Shown here: in pieces, positions 53,443 to 61,690 of the stretch
Layout of the letters: the number at the start of each line of letters is the position of its first letter
Position numbering within the stretch: position 1 is the first letter of the stretch
Source of the DNA: Microbacterium terregens
GTDB taxonomy: Bacteria; Pseudomonadota; Alphaproteobacteria; Sphingomonadales; Sphingomonadaceae
Reading direction: 5' to 3'
NCBI RefSeq assembly: GCF_027922045.1
Contig: NZ_BSEX01000004.1
Coordinates: 124,001-188,000 of the forward strand
DNA: 64,000 nt
The notes under the pieces: generated by a model
Seen by the model: the letters and a program-made list of their open reading frames with translations, nothing else
Database searches by the model: none
Told to the model about the DNA's origin: nothing
Translations under genes and position numbers: made by a program

Positions 53443-54039
53443 TCAGGCTTGAATGATGTCGTTGCGCACCGCGAAACGGACCAACTCGGCAGTGGTGCGC
53501 AGCTTCAGTTTCTGCATCGCAGACGCGCGATGCGTCTCGACCGTCTTCACGCTGATATCCAGGATGAACCCGATCTCCTTGTTGATCTTGCCTTCGGCGA
53601 TCAACTGGACCACTTCGCGCTCCCGATGGGTCAGCGTGGCCTGGGTAGCTGGCGATGACTTCAGAAATCGTTCGAGGAGCGTTTCCGAAACCACATCCGA
53701 GAAATACGGTCGCCGGACCGAGAGTGCGTCGACCGCGGCCAGCAGATGTTTCTCCGTATCGGACTTGAGGACATATCCGCGTGCACCAGCTCGCAACGCG
53801 TCCAGTGCCAGATCCTCACGATCATGCATGGTGTAGACCATGATCTCGATACGGGGAAGTTCCCGCTTCAAGGCGACGGTGAGATCAAGACCATTTAGTT
53901 CCGGGATCGAAAAATCGACGATTGCAATGTCCGGCTTGACTGCTCGTGCATCTTCCAGAGCTGCCCGCCCTGTCGGAGACTCGGCGACGACACAAAGGTT
54001 AGGCCTCGTCTCCAACAGATTCCTGACGCCCCGACGCAC
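53443..54039 (-). CDS. NarL/LuxR-type response regulator, 5' end interrupted by TGA
   Basis: From GTG 54039 the protein has 198 residues: a receiver with phospho-acceptor D42 (IVDFSIPELNG) and K92 (YVLKSD), then a LuxR HTH (LTHREREVVQLIAEGKINKE, SVKTVETHRASAMQKL). The receiver lacks its first strand and acidic pair. These are present upstream in the same frame (VLIADDHYAV, 54066-54037) but are cut off from ATG 54087 (MSSPVR) by TGA at 54069-54067. So the gene is either a recent nonsense mutant, starts at a rare codon such as CTG 54063, or contains a sequencing error. It is the probable partner of the convergent kinase. Confidence 0.75.
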   Translation of the reverse strand: MRRGVRNLLETRPNLCVVAESPTGRAALEDARAVKPDIAIVDFSIPELNGLDLTVALKRELPRIEIMVYTMHDREDLALDALRAGARGYVLKSDTEKHLLAAVDALSVRRPYFSDVVSETLLERFLKSSPATQATLTHREREVVQLIAEGKINKEIGFILDISVKTVETHRASAMQKLKLRTTAELVRFAVRNDIIQA

Positions 54040-54087
54040 CGCGTAATGATCATCTGCGATCAGGACTCACCGAACCGGACTGCTCAT

Positions 54088-54544
54088 CGCCAAAAGATCC
54101 TTCCATGTTAGAATGGAATCGGTTGTTCAGGCCATTCTCGATCTTTTTCTATTTGTATTTTCCGTTTCTATTTGCGCGAAGTCAATCAGAATTAAGTAAT
54201 AATAATGGTGTAACGAGCATTAACCCGTTCTGCAGTTTATACGATATCCGTGCGCGTTTCTTTTTGTTGCTGAAGTGGGCGAAGACCGCGCGCGGAGTTG
54301 CCGGGGAGCCCCTGAACTCGGCTTCGGATAGGCGCTGACGAGCGATGACTCGTTGCAGGGCGTGGCGGCAGATCGCTGTCCCTATCTGCCGCCACGCCGC
54401 GGTACGCGGCACGCACCCTGGGGGGCAGGTGCGCTTACGCACATTGCGGGCGGGGGATCTGCGTTCGCAAGGATCCTGGTCCGCCCGCTAGGATACAATG
54501 GCCGACGAACGCGCCCACGCCGATCGGCACTTACCCCTAGAACG
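54088..54544. other. Structured and partly AT-rich intergenic region
   Basis: A 457-base gap between the response regulator and the BASS transporter with no gene I can support. 54105-54290 is strikingly A/T-rich compared with its surroundings and probably holds the regulator promoter. 54359-54398 and 54446-54488 fold into strong hairpins without T-runs. Confidence 0.7.
54359..54398. repeat. Perfect 15-base inverted repeat
   Basis: GGCGTGGCGGCAGAT and ATCTGCCGCCACGCC pair perfectly around a 10-base loop. No U-tract on either strand. A second, bulged hairpin (GCGGGCGG...CCGCCCGC, with inner GGATC/GATCC and TGCG/CGCA pairs) lies at 54446-54488. Confidence 0.8.
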
Positions 54545-55429
54545 TCAGTCGGCTGCTCCGGAGGAGGCCTCGCGTGAGATTGCGCCGGGCGCGCTCCGTC
54601 GGAGCCAGGCTTGGTACAAGGCGACGATCACCGCGCTGTTCAAGAGAAACAGCAGGATCGCGACCGTCGTCTGCGTCCTGCCGCCGCTCGCTTGGCTGAT
54701 CGCGATCGCCATGCCGGGGTGGCGGATCGCCGCGGTGATACCCAGCGTAGCGCGTCCCGTGCGATCCGGACCGCCGAGCCAATATCCGGCAAGCAACGCG
54801 CCGAAGGCCGTGCACGCGAAGGCGATGATCGTGCCATCGCCCAGCAGCTCCAGGAATTCGCGCCCCTCTGCCCACAGCAGCAGCAGCACGAACAAGAGCA
54901 GGATCAGGTTCGACAGGATCTTCAGCACCCGGGCTGCGCGTCGGGCGAGCGCCGGCAGCAGCGCTGCGAACGCCAGCCCAAGGACGATCGGCAGCAGGCC
55001 CGACACCACCACGATGCGCGCGATCAGTGCGACCGGGGCGTTCGCATGATGCGCGAAGAACGGGTTGATGATCACGACCGTCAAGGGGACCAGGAAGATC
55101 GCCAGCGCGATCAGCACCGCGTACAGCGCCAGCACGTCCGATCGGTCCGCGCCGGACTTGAGGGCGTTGCCCGGCACCAGCGGGGCGAGCGGCGAGACCG
55201 ACATCAGGATCAGGCCGGCCGCGACCGGCGGATCGAGTGCCATGATCTTCACCAGGATGAAGGCCAGCAACGGCACCACGACGTTCACGGCGATGATGGC
55301 GCGCAACAGACGCGCCGGCTGGCGCAAATGCGCAAGCACGGATCGCCAGTCGCTCTCCATCGCCACCGCCGCGATCATCAGAAACAGACTGGCCTGCACC
55401 AGCAACCCGATCATCTGCTTAGGCTCCAT
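54545..55429 (-). CDS. Bile acid:sodium symporter (BASS) family transporter
   Basis: A 294-residue inner-membrane protein with about nine to ten hydrophobic segments. BASS landmarks are LILMSVSPLAPLVPG and ITAAIRHPGMAIAIS. BASS proteins co-transport sodium with organic anions, often small acids or sulfated/steroid compounds; the substrate here is unknown. ATG 55429 follows the stop of the copy-2 barrel by 48 bases on the same strand, so both are probably transcribed from the box at 56722. Transport of a product released by the sulfatase is an attractive but untested idea. Confidence 0.88.
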   Translation of the reverse strand: MEPKQMIGLLVQASLFLMIAAVAMESDWRSVLAHLRQPARLLRAIIAVNVVVPLLAFILVKIMALDPPVAAGLILMSVSPLAPLVPGNALKSGADRSDVLALYAVLIALAIFLVPLTVVIINPFFAHHANAPVALIARIVVVSGLLPIVLGLAFAALLPALARRAARVLKILSNLILLLFVLLLLWAEGREFLELLGDGTIIAFACTAFGALLAGYWLGGPDRTGRATLGITAAIRHPGMAIAISQASGGRTQTTVAILLFLLNSAVIVALYQAWLRRSAPGAISREASSGAAD

Positions 55430-55477
55430 GTGGGTCTTCCTCCTCAGCCGTGGCCGCTGGCACGGGCGTGCCGGCGA

Positions 55478-56668
55478 TCAGAACGCCTCGCCGATACCGA
55501 AATAGACTGCGTGGCCGTCGATCCCGGCCGCGAAGTCCAGGCGCAGGTTGACGTTGTTGCTCTTCGACGCCTGGTAGCGGAGGCCCGCGCCCACTGAGGG
55601 GAGGACCTTGCTGTCGCCAATCTGGTCCGCACTCGGCGCCACGCCGCCGACCCCGCCGAACGCCACCGCGCCGAACTTGCCGAACAGCTTCTGGCGAAAC
55701 TCGCCCTGAAATGCCCAGGTGAAGCGGTCGCGATAGCGCCCGGCCTCATAGCCGCGCAGGTCGCCGCTCTGGCCGTACATGCACAGGTCGTAGAAGGGCA
55801 CGCGCTTGGACACGCTGCAGGTCGACCCGCGGAAGGCCGCGACCGTCGTCTTGGTGACGGGTGCGTAGAAGTTCGCGCCGACTTGCAGCTTGTCGTGCGA
55901 GAAGTCGCTGCCCAGGAACTTGCTGCCGAACGTCCAGAACGCCGTCACGTAACTGCCGCGGCTGGGATTGAGCGAACTGTTGCGGCTGTCATAGGTCAGC
56001 GACGGCCCGAGCATCGCCAGCGTGCTCTTGAGCTCCAGCGGCGGCAGGTTCAGGTCCGGATAGTTGGGGTGCGGGATCTCGGCGGTCGAATCGACGTTCA
56101 GATATTCGAGCCGCACCCCGCCGTAGAGGTGGTTGGCGAGGCGGACCTGCGCCTGGGCAAGGCCGCCCAGACCCTTGTCCTCCAGGTCGACGTGCACGCC
56201 CCGGGCGCCCGCATCGGCGCCGATGCCATAGAATTTCAGCTTCGCGTCGGCATAGCCCGCGAACACCAGGAAGCGGAAGCGATCGTGATCCAGCGACATG
56301 CTGTGGAACGCGCCAGCCCCCTTGGTGCCGGTGCTGGTCGCCATGACCCCGACGCCGGAAATCCAGGGCTGCGGCGCGTCGTTGGGATTGTAGAACACCA
56401 CCCCCGTCAGCATGGCACCGGTCCCGAGCGCCGGGTTCGTGAGCGGGATCGGGACGACCAGCAGGTCCGCCTTTTTCGATTTCGGCTCTGGCTCCTCGGT
56501 CGCAGATCTTGCGCGCGGAAGGGTTTCCAGCTCGTCCCGAACCTCGGCGATGGGCTGCTGCTGCGCAAAAGCGCCGGGCGCACCGAATGCTGCCGATGCC
56601 ACGACGGTCGCCAGGGAGAGCGCCCAGGTGCGGCACCCAGCATGTACGCGCCCACGTCGATTTCGCAT
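55478..56668 (-). CDS. BamA/TamA-type surface-antigen barrel without POTRA domains (copy 2)
   Basis: A 396-residue outer-membrane protein, a paralogue of the 49487 product along its whole length. Signal peptide to about residue 36 (GAFAQQQ), acidic/basic linker to residue 65, then the barrel with LTYDSRNSSLNPSRGSY and GDLRGYEAGRYRDRFTW. It lacks POTRA domains. AGGAGGAAG precedes ATG 56668 and an exact island box ends 53 bases upstream. The linker PKSKKADLLVVPIPLTNP matches RDLLIVPLPLS of copy 1, so the unit is conserved from the linker onward. Confidence 0.88.
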   Translation of the reverse strand: MRNRRGRVHAGCRTWALSLATVVASAAFGAPGAFAQQQPIAEVRDELETLPRARSATEEPEPKSKKADLLVVPIPLTNPALGTGAMLTGVVFYNPNDAPQPWISGVGVMATSTGTKGAGAFHSMSLDHDRFRFLVFAGYADAKLKFYGIGADAGARGVHVDLEDKGLGGLAQAQVRLANHLYGGVRLEYLNVDSTAEIPHPNYPDLNLPPLELKSTLAMLGPSLTYDSRNSSLNPSRGSYVTAFWTFGSKFLGSDFSHDKLQVGANFYAPVTKTTVAAFRGSTCSVSKRVPFYDLCMYGQSGDLRGYEAGRYRDRFTWAFQGEFRQKLFGKFGAVAFGGVGGVAPSADQIGDSKVLPSVGAGLRYQASKSNNVNLRLDFAAGIDGHAVYFGIGEAF

Positions 56669-56721
56669 CGCTTCCTCCTGAGCCTCGCGCCCAGACCTTA
56701 GGGAAGCCCTGTACCGCGGCC

Positions 56722-56736
56722 ATCAGGATCACCCCG
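56722..56736 (-). promoter_or_regulatory. Island promoter box, upstream of the copy-2 barrel and BASS gene
   Basis: Minus-strand CGGGGTGATCCTGAT matches the box exactly and ends 53 bases before ATG 56668. Confidence 0.55.
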
Positions 56737-56763
56737 CAGGTCGCGGACGGAACGTATCCGACG

Positions 56764-57132
56764 TCAGGCGAGAAGGCGGGTCAGGGCACGGACCACTTCC
56801 GCCGCGCGCATCGGCTTGCGGCAAACGGGAACCTTGCGGTGCGCATGGGGGAGCGCCGGCAGATCGAGCCCGGTGACGAACAGGATGGGCACTTTCCGCT
56901 TTGCCAGCGCATCGGCGACCGAAAAACTCTGGCTGCCGTTCAGATCGATGTCGAGGATCGCTGCGTCCGGGTAATTGCGCTTGAGGAGAAGCGCCAGGGC
57001 TTCCTCCACATGGGAGGCCGGCCCCAGCACGCGGCCGCCGGCCTGCTCGATCGCCGCGCACAAATCCTCTGCGATGAAGTAACTATCTTCCAGAACAAGG
57101 ACCATCCGGCCGCCAAGGACGTCTCTGATCAT
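56764..57132 (-). CDS. Single-domain response regulator (receiver only)
   Basis: A 122-residue receiver. Acidic pair in LVLEDSYFI (E15, D16), phospho-acceptor D61 in AAILDIDLNG, threonine in FVTGLD and lysine in CRKPM. No output domain. It follows the HWE kinase by two bases (TGA-TC-ATG), a common pairing in alphaproteobacteria where the receiver passes phosphate on or competes for it. ATG 57132 is chosen by that spacing; ATG 57105 is also possible. Confidence 0.9.
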   Translation of the reverse strand: MIRDVLGGRMVLVLEDSYFIAEDLCAAIEQAGGRVLGPASHVEEALALLLKRNYPDAAILDIDLNGSQSFSVADALAKRKVPILFVTGLDLPALPHAHRKVPVCRKPMRAAEVVRALTRLLA

Positions 57133-57134
57133 GA

Positions 57135-57860
57135 TCAGGATCGCGCTTGCGGGCCGGCGTCGAGCGGCAGGTGGATGGTGCAATGGACACCGTCGGGTTT
57201 GAATTCGTACCGGGTCTTCGCCCCGAACTGGAACGGAAGCGCCCGCTCGATCAGTTCGCGCCCATAGCCGCCTCCGCCCGCCGACGGCGGGGCGATGGAG
57301 ACGGGGCACGTCTCCTGCCATTCGAGCCTCACGCGTTCGCGCGCGCCGCTCCCCTGCACATCCCAGCCGATCGAAACCTGCCCCTCGTGACGCAATGCGC
57401 CGTATTTCAGTGCGTTGGTCGCGAGTTCGTGGAGCACGAGCGCGAGGACCTGTGCGGACGCGGCCGGCAGTTGCACGTCGACGGTTGCCGACACGCATAT
57501 GCGTTCGCGCGACCTGTCTGGTTCCGGATAGCCGATCGCCCGAAGTTCGGCCTCCACCAGTTCCCCGAGCGTGATCGGAGCCTGGGTCTCGCCGCGCGTG
57601 AGCAGATCTTGCACGCGGGCAAGCGCCGCCAACCGCTCGTCGAAGGCTTCGATGAAGTCGTCCGACGAGCAGGTCTCGGCCATGGTGCGGCTGGCGAGCG
57701 TGCGGATCACCGCCATCAGATTGCGCGCGCGGTGTTGCAGTTCGAGAACCACGACTCTCAGGCGGCCGAGTTCGTTCTTGAGCGCCTCGCTTTGCAGCGA
57801 CGCAACGGGCCGGCGCCTCGCGCGGCGCGTGCGAATCGTGGGTCGGCCCGTCGATTTCAT
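57135..57860 (-). CDS. HWE-family sensor histidine kinase
   Basis: A 241-residue cytoplasmic kinase. The HWE/HisKA_2 histidine region is VLELQHRARNLMAVIRTLA (H43), followed by LVLHELATNALKYGAL (N-box) and the tryptophan-containing VRLEWQE typical of HWE kinases. GGGGYGRELIERALP is the glycine loop. There is no sensor domain, so it depends on a partner for input. HWE kinases in alphaproteobacteria often feed the general stress response, though no PhyR-type gene is seen here. The basic N-terminus up to residue 20 is not conserved. It is divergent from a cupin_8 gene. Confidence 0.88.
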   Translation of the reverse strand: MKSTGRPTIRTRRARRRPVASLQSEALKNELGRLRVVVLELQHRARNLMAVIRTLASRTMAETCSSDDFIEAFDERLAALARVQDLLTRGETQAPITLGELVEAELRAIGYPEPDRSRERICVSATVDVQLPAASAQVLALVLHELATNALKYGALRHEGQVSIGWDVQGSGARERVRLEWQETCPVSIAPPSAGGGGYGRELIERALPFQFGAKTRYEFKPDGVHCTIHLPLDAGPQARS

Positions 57861-58092
57861 TGTTTCCCCGTGGCTTGCTGGCGCCACTCTGCGGTCCGGG
57901 TCGGGCTGCCGATATCCCGGCTTTCCACTAGCGCCGGATGGAGAATGTACGGGTTCGGCGGCCCGAATCGGGTGCCGGCATTCCGAGCCCGCCGTGCTGC
58001 TGTGGCGGCATCCTCGGAGCCGGTATCGAAGGCGCCCCGGCCAACCCGTCATTTTCTCTGACGGTTGCGCGGGAATGCACTAGCTTCTGGGC

Positions 58093-59130
58093 ATGGTCAG
58101 CACCCCTTCCATCCCCTTCCCCGGCCGCGTCGCGGAACGCCCGGCCGTCGATGCGGAAACCTTCACAAAGGAGGTGCTGCAGGAGTACCGGCCCGTGATC
58201 TTGCGGGGGCAGGTGCGGCACTGGGCCGCGGTCCAGGCGGGCGCGCACGGCGATCGCGCGATGGCCGAGTATCTCGCGGGCTTCGGCGGCGGCCGGCCCC
58301 TGGAGGTGATGATCGGCGCGCCGGAGATTGCAGGGCGGTTTTTCTACAACGACGACCTGTCGGGCTTCAACTTTCAGCGCCAGCAGGTGACGCTCGGCCA
58401 GTTGCTCGGCGAACTCCTTCGCTTTGCCGAACAAGGCGTGGCCGATCCGCACGCGCTCTATGCCAATGCCGCGACCGCACCGGAGCATCTACCCGGCTGG
58501 GATGCCGCGAACGCGCCCGGCCTCCCCACCGGAAACGCGCCGGCGCGGCTTTGGATCGGCAACGCCACCCAGGTGGCGACACACTATGACCAGTCGAACA
58601 ACGTCGCCTGCGTCGTCCACGGCCGCCGCCGCTTCACCCTGTTCCCGCCCGATCAGATCGCCAATCTCTACATCGGCCCGCTGGACCACACGATGGCAGG
58701 GCCGCCGTCGAGCATGGTCGATCCCGACGCACCGGATCTCGCGCGCTACCCGCGGTTCAAGGAGGCGATGGCGCATGCACAGGTCGCCGAGCTGGAGCCC
58801 GGCGACGCGATCTTCATCCCCGCGATCTGGTGGCATCATGTTCGCGCGCTCGACCGCCTCAACGTGCTGGTGAACTACTGGTGGATCGCGGGGGCGACGG
58901 CCTCCCCTTTCGGAGCGCTGATCCACGCCCTGATGAGCATCCGCGACCTGCCGGCAGCCGAAAAGGCGGCGTGGCGATCCTGGTTCGACCATTATGTCTT
59001 CGGGCCCGAAGCGGGCGGAGCTGCGGAGCACCTGCCCGCGTCCGCGCGCGGCATCCTGTCGGCGGCGAGCCCGGCGCGCACCGAGCGGCTGCGCGCGTTT
59101 TTGATCCGAATGCTCGGTGGCCGGGTCTGA
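58093..59130 (+). CDS. Cupin_8 (JmjC-like) protein, second copy
   Basis: A 345-residue paralogue of the cupin_8 protein at 28985. The iron triad appears as VATHYDQSNN and FIPAIWWHHVRAL, and GRRRFTLFPPDQIANLYIG lies between. AGRFFYNDDLSGFNF near residue 90 is shared by all three copies. It is monocistronic and convergent with the halogenase/cupin operon (20 bases between stops). A protein- or peptide-hydroxylase activity is possible by family. Start ATG 58093 has no strong ribosome site. Confidence 0.87.
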   Translation: MVSTPSIPFPGRVAERPAVDAETFTKEVLQEYRPVILRGQVRHWAAVQAGAHGDRAMAEYLAGFGGGRPLEVMIGAPEIAGRFFYNDDLSGFNFQRQQVTLGQLLGELLRFAEQGVADPHALYANAATAPEHLPGWDAANAPGLPTGNAPARLWIGNATQVATHYDQSNNVACVVHGRRRFTLFPPDQIANLYIGPLDHTMAGPPSSMVDPDAPDLARYPRFKEAMAHAQVAELEPGDAIFIPAIWWHHVRALDRLNVLVNYWWIAGATASPFGALIHALMSIRDLPAAEKAAWRSWFDHYVFGPEAGGAAEHLPASARGILSAASPARTERLRAFLIRMLGGRV

Positions 59131-59150
59131 GCGGCTCCGCATCCGGGAGG

Positions 59151-60161
59151 TCAGGAGCGCGAGAAACTGTCCAGCAGCGTTGCCCGCATCCGCGCAGCAG
59201 TGACGGTGTCCGGGAGACCGAGTACGCCCTTGACCTCTTCGGGCAAGTGCGCCGCCGGCTCGCCGTTGCGGCGGAAGACTAGGTGGTCGAACACGGTCCG
59301 ATACACTTCCCGCTGGTCCTCCGGCAGCGATCCGATCGCGACCAGCGCGTGGAGCAGCGCGTCATAGGGGTTGCCCATGCCGGCCGGCGCCGGGTTCCAC
59401 CAATAGTTGACGAAGGCGTTGACGGGATCGAGCGATTCGACCGCATGCCACCAGTGGAAGGGGATGTAGATCGCGTCCCCCGGCTCCAGCGTGGCGGACT
59501 GCGCCTCTTTCGCGGCTTCGGCAAAGCGCGGGAAGCGTTCGAGGTCGGGCGCATCGGGATCGACCAGGCTGATCGGCGTCCCGGCGGGGGTCAGCTCCAG
59601 CGGCCCCATGTACAGGTTGGCGATCTGGTCGGGCGGAAACAGGGTGAAGCGCCGCCGGCCCATCACCACCACGCCGATATTCTCCATCAGGTCGTAGTGG
59701 GTGGCGACGCGGATCGCATTGCCCAGCCACATGCGCGGGATGACCGAGGTTGGCAGCAGGCTGGTCGCATTCTTGTCGGCAAAGCCGGGCAGGAGTTGCG
59801 GCAGCGGCACGGACTGGACCGCCATGGCATAGGGCCGCGCATGATCGCGGTCGCGGAGCAGGCGGTCCAGGAACGGACCGAGCGGGCTTTGGCCGCGCAC
59901 GAAGTTCAGCCCCTTCAGATCGGGCGTGTAGAAGAAGCGACCGCCGATCTCCGGCTCGCCCAGGATCGCCGGGACGGGCTGCGGATGGCTGAAGCGCTTG
60001 AGGTAGGCGATGCCGCTGTCGGCGGACGCCTGCGCCGCCTTCACCGCCGGCCAGTCGCGGCCGAGCCCGCGCAGGACCACCGGACGCGCGGCCGGGCGCA
60101 CCTCCGCTTCGAAGGCACGGCGATCGATACCGTGGATCTCGGGCAGCGGCGGATAGGTCAT
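59151..60161 (-). CDS. Cupin_8 (JmjC-like) protein, third copy
   Basis: A 336-residue cupin_8 protein, last gene of the second halogenase operon. The iron ligands are in VATHYDLMEN and IPFHWWHAVES; GRRRFTLFPPDQIANLYMG is nearly identical to the second copy. Its ATG overlaps the stop of the upstream halogenase (ATGA), so the two are coupled. The asparagine pair after His-x-Asp in copies 1 and 2 is replaced by MEN here, which may indicate different substrate contacts. Confidence 0.87.
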   Translation of the reverse strand: MTYPPLPEIHGIDRRAFEAEVRPAARPVVLRGLGRDWPAVKAAQASADSGIAYLKRFSHPQPVPAILGEPEIGGRFFYTPDLKGLNFVRGQSPLGPFLDRLLRDRDHARPYAMAVQSVPLPQLLPGFADKNATSLLPTSVIPRMWLGNAIRVATHYDLMENIGVVVMGRRRFTLFPPDQIANLYMGPLELTPAGTPISLVDPDAPDLERFPRFAEAAKEAQSATLEPGDAIYIPFHWWHAVESLDPVNAFVNYWWNPAPAGMGNPYDALLHALVAIGSLPEDQREVYRTVFDHLVFRRNGEPAAHLPEEVKGVLGLPDTVTAARMRATLLDSFSRS

Positions 60162-61690
60162 GCCACCACCAAGCTCGGCCTGGGGTCGCAGCCAATCTGG
60201 CGAAGATGATCGTCCTGGTGCGGCAGGAGCGAGGCGGTGTCTGCGATAACCTGGCGGATATGCTCCAGCCGCGTCAGCGTCTCTGCATCGGAAAGCAAAT
60301 CGGCAGCCGGATGATAACCGCCCGCTTCCACCCCCTGCCCCACCATCACTGAAAGCCAGCTCGTCTCGGTGAACAGCTCATTGCCTTCCCGGAAGATGCG
60401 GCCGTTCGCGCCGAACACGGCGAGCTTGCTGGCGAGCCCCGGCGGCGGTTCGAGGGTGCGACAATAGTCCCAGAACGGCGTGTCGGCGCGCTCGGTCGCC
60501 TTGTAGTGCAGCACCAGGAAGTCGCGGATCTCCAGATAATCCGAGACATGGGCGGCGTTGAAGCGGTCGATCTCCAGCTGGTCGAACCGGCGGCTCGGCC
60601 AATAGGTCAGCAGCCGCGCGATCGCCGACTGGACCAGGTGGATGCTGGTCGATTCCAGCGGTTCGAGAAAGCCGCCGGCAAGGCCGAGCGCTACGACGTT
60701 GCCCACCCAGGCCCGCCGGCGGTGCCCGGCGGTGAAGCGCAGCAGCCGCGGATCGGCGAGCGGCGCGCCGTCGAGGTTGGCGAGCAGGGTTGCGGCCGCT
60801 TCATCGTCGGAAAGATGGGCGGAGGAATAGACATAGCCGTTGCCGATGCGGTGCTGGAGCGGGATTCGCCACTGCCACCCGGCACCGCGCGCAGTGGAGC
60901 GGGTGAGCGGCTGGCGGTCGCCGCCGTTCGCGCACGGCACCGCCACCGCGCGGTCGCACGGAAGCCACTGCGTCCAGTCCTCGAACCCCGCCGTCATCGC
61001 GCCTTCGATCAGCAGCCCGCGGAAGCCCGAGCAGTCGAGGAACAGGTCGCCTTCGATCCGCGTGCCCGATTGCAGCACCACCGCTGCGACATGCCCCGTC
61101 TCCCCATCGTGCTCGACATCGACGATGCGGCCCTCGATGCGGGTGGCGCCATTGGCTTCCGCCAGCCGGCGCAGGAAGCGCGCATAGAGCCCCGCGTCGA
61201 ACTGGAAGGCGTAGCCGAGCTTGGACAGCGGCGAGGAAGGCTGGTCTGGGCGCGGATGGGCAAAGCGGCCCTGGAGACCGCCGACGATGCCGAGCGAATA
61301 GGCGTCGAGCGGCGTCGGATCGCCCAGGTCACGGCCCTTCAGCCAGAAATGGTGGAATTCGATCCCCTTCATGTCGAGGCCGTAGAAGCCGAAGGGGTGG
61401 ACATAGCGATGGCCCGGGCGAAGCCAGTCGACGAACTCGATCCCCAGCTTGTAGGTCGCGCGCGTCTCGCGGACGAACTCCGCCTCGTCGATGCCCAGCA
61501 TCTTGTTGAACAGCACGATCTGCGGGATCGTCGCCTCGCCGACTCCGACGGTGCCGATCTCTTCGGATTCAACGAGCTCGATCGACAGGCCCGGCATCTC
61601 GCCCAGGACGCGGGTGATCGCCGCCGCCGCCATCCACCCGGCGGTGCCGCCGCCGACGATCACCACGCGGCGGATCGCATCGGGCCTCAC
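60158..61690 (-). CDS. Flavin-dependent halogenase, operon copy 2
   Basis: A 510-residue tryptophan-halogenase family protein. FAD loop VGGGTAGWMAAAA (residues 12-24), active-site lysine K81 in YKLGIEF, signature WQWRIPLQHRIGNGYVY and the glutamate segment EPLESTSIHL. It starts at GTG 61690, overlapping the previous halogenase stop as GTGA. It overlaps cupin_8 at its end. All residues needed for halogenation appear present. The substrate is unknown; relatives in sphingomonads act on small indoles or larger molecules. Confidence 0.92.
   Translation of the reverse strand: MRPDAIRRVVIVGGGTAGWMAAAAITRVLGEMPGLSIELVESEEIGTVGVGEATIPQIVLFNKMLGIDEAEFVRETRATYKLGIEFVDWLRPGHRYVHPFGFYGLDMKGIEFHHFWLKGRDLGDPTPLDAYSLGIVGGLQGRFAHPRPDQPSSPLSKLGYAFQFDAGLYARFLRRLAEANGATRIEGRIVDVEHDGETGHVAAVVLQSGTRIEGDLFLDCSGFRGLLIEGAMTAGFEDWTQWLPCDRAVAVPCANGGDRQPLTRSTARGAGWQWRIPLQHRIGNGYVYSSAHLSDDEAAATLLANLDGAPLADPRLLRFTAGHRRRAWVGNVVALGLAGGFLEPLESTSIHLVQSAIARLLTYWPSRRFDQLEIDRFNAAHVSDYLEIRDFLVLHYKATERADTPFWDYCRTLEPPPGLASKLAVFGANGRIFREGNELFTETSWLSVMVGQGVEAGGYHPAADLLSDAETLTRLEHIRQVIADTASLLPHQDDHLRQIGCDPRPSLVVA

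Noticed and set aside
54067..54069. TGA read as selenocysteine
   Set aside because: It lies before the first strand of a response regulator, where no selenocysteine is known or useful, and no downstream selenocysteine element is evident.
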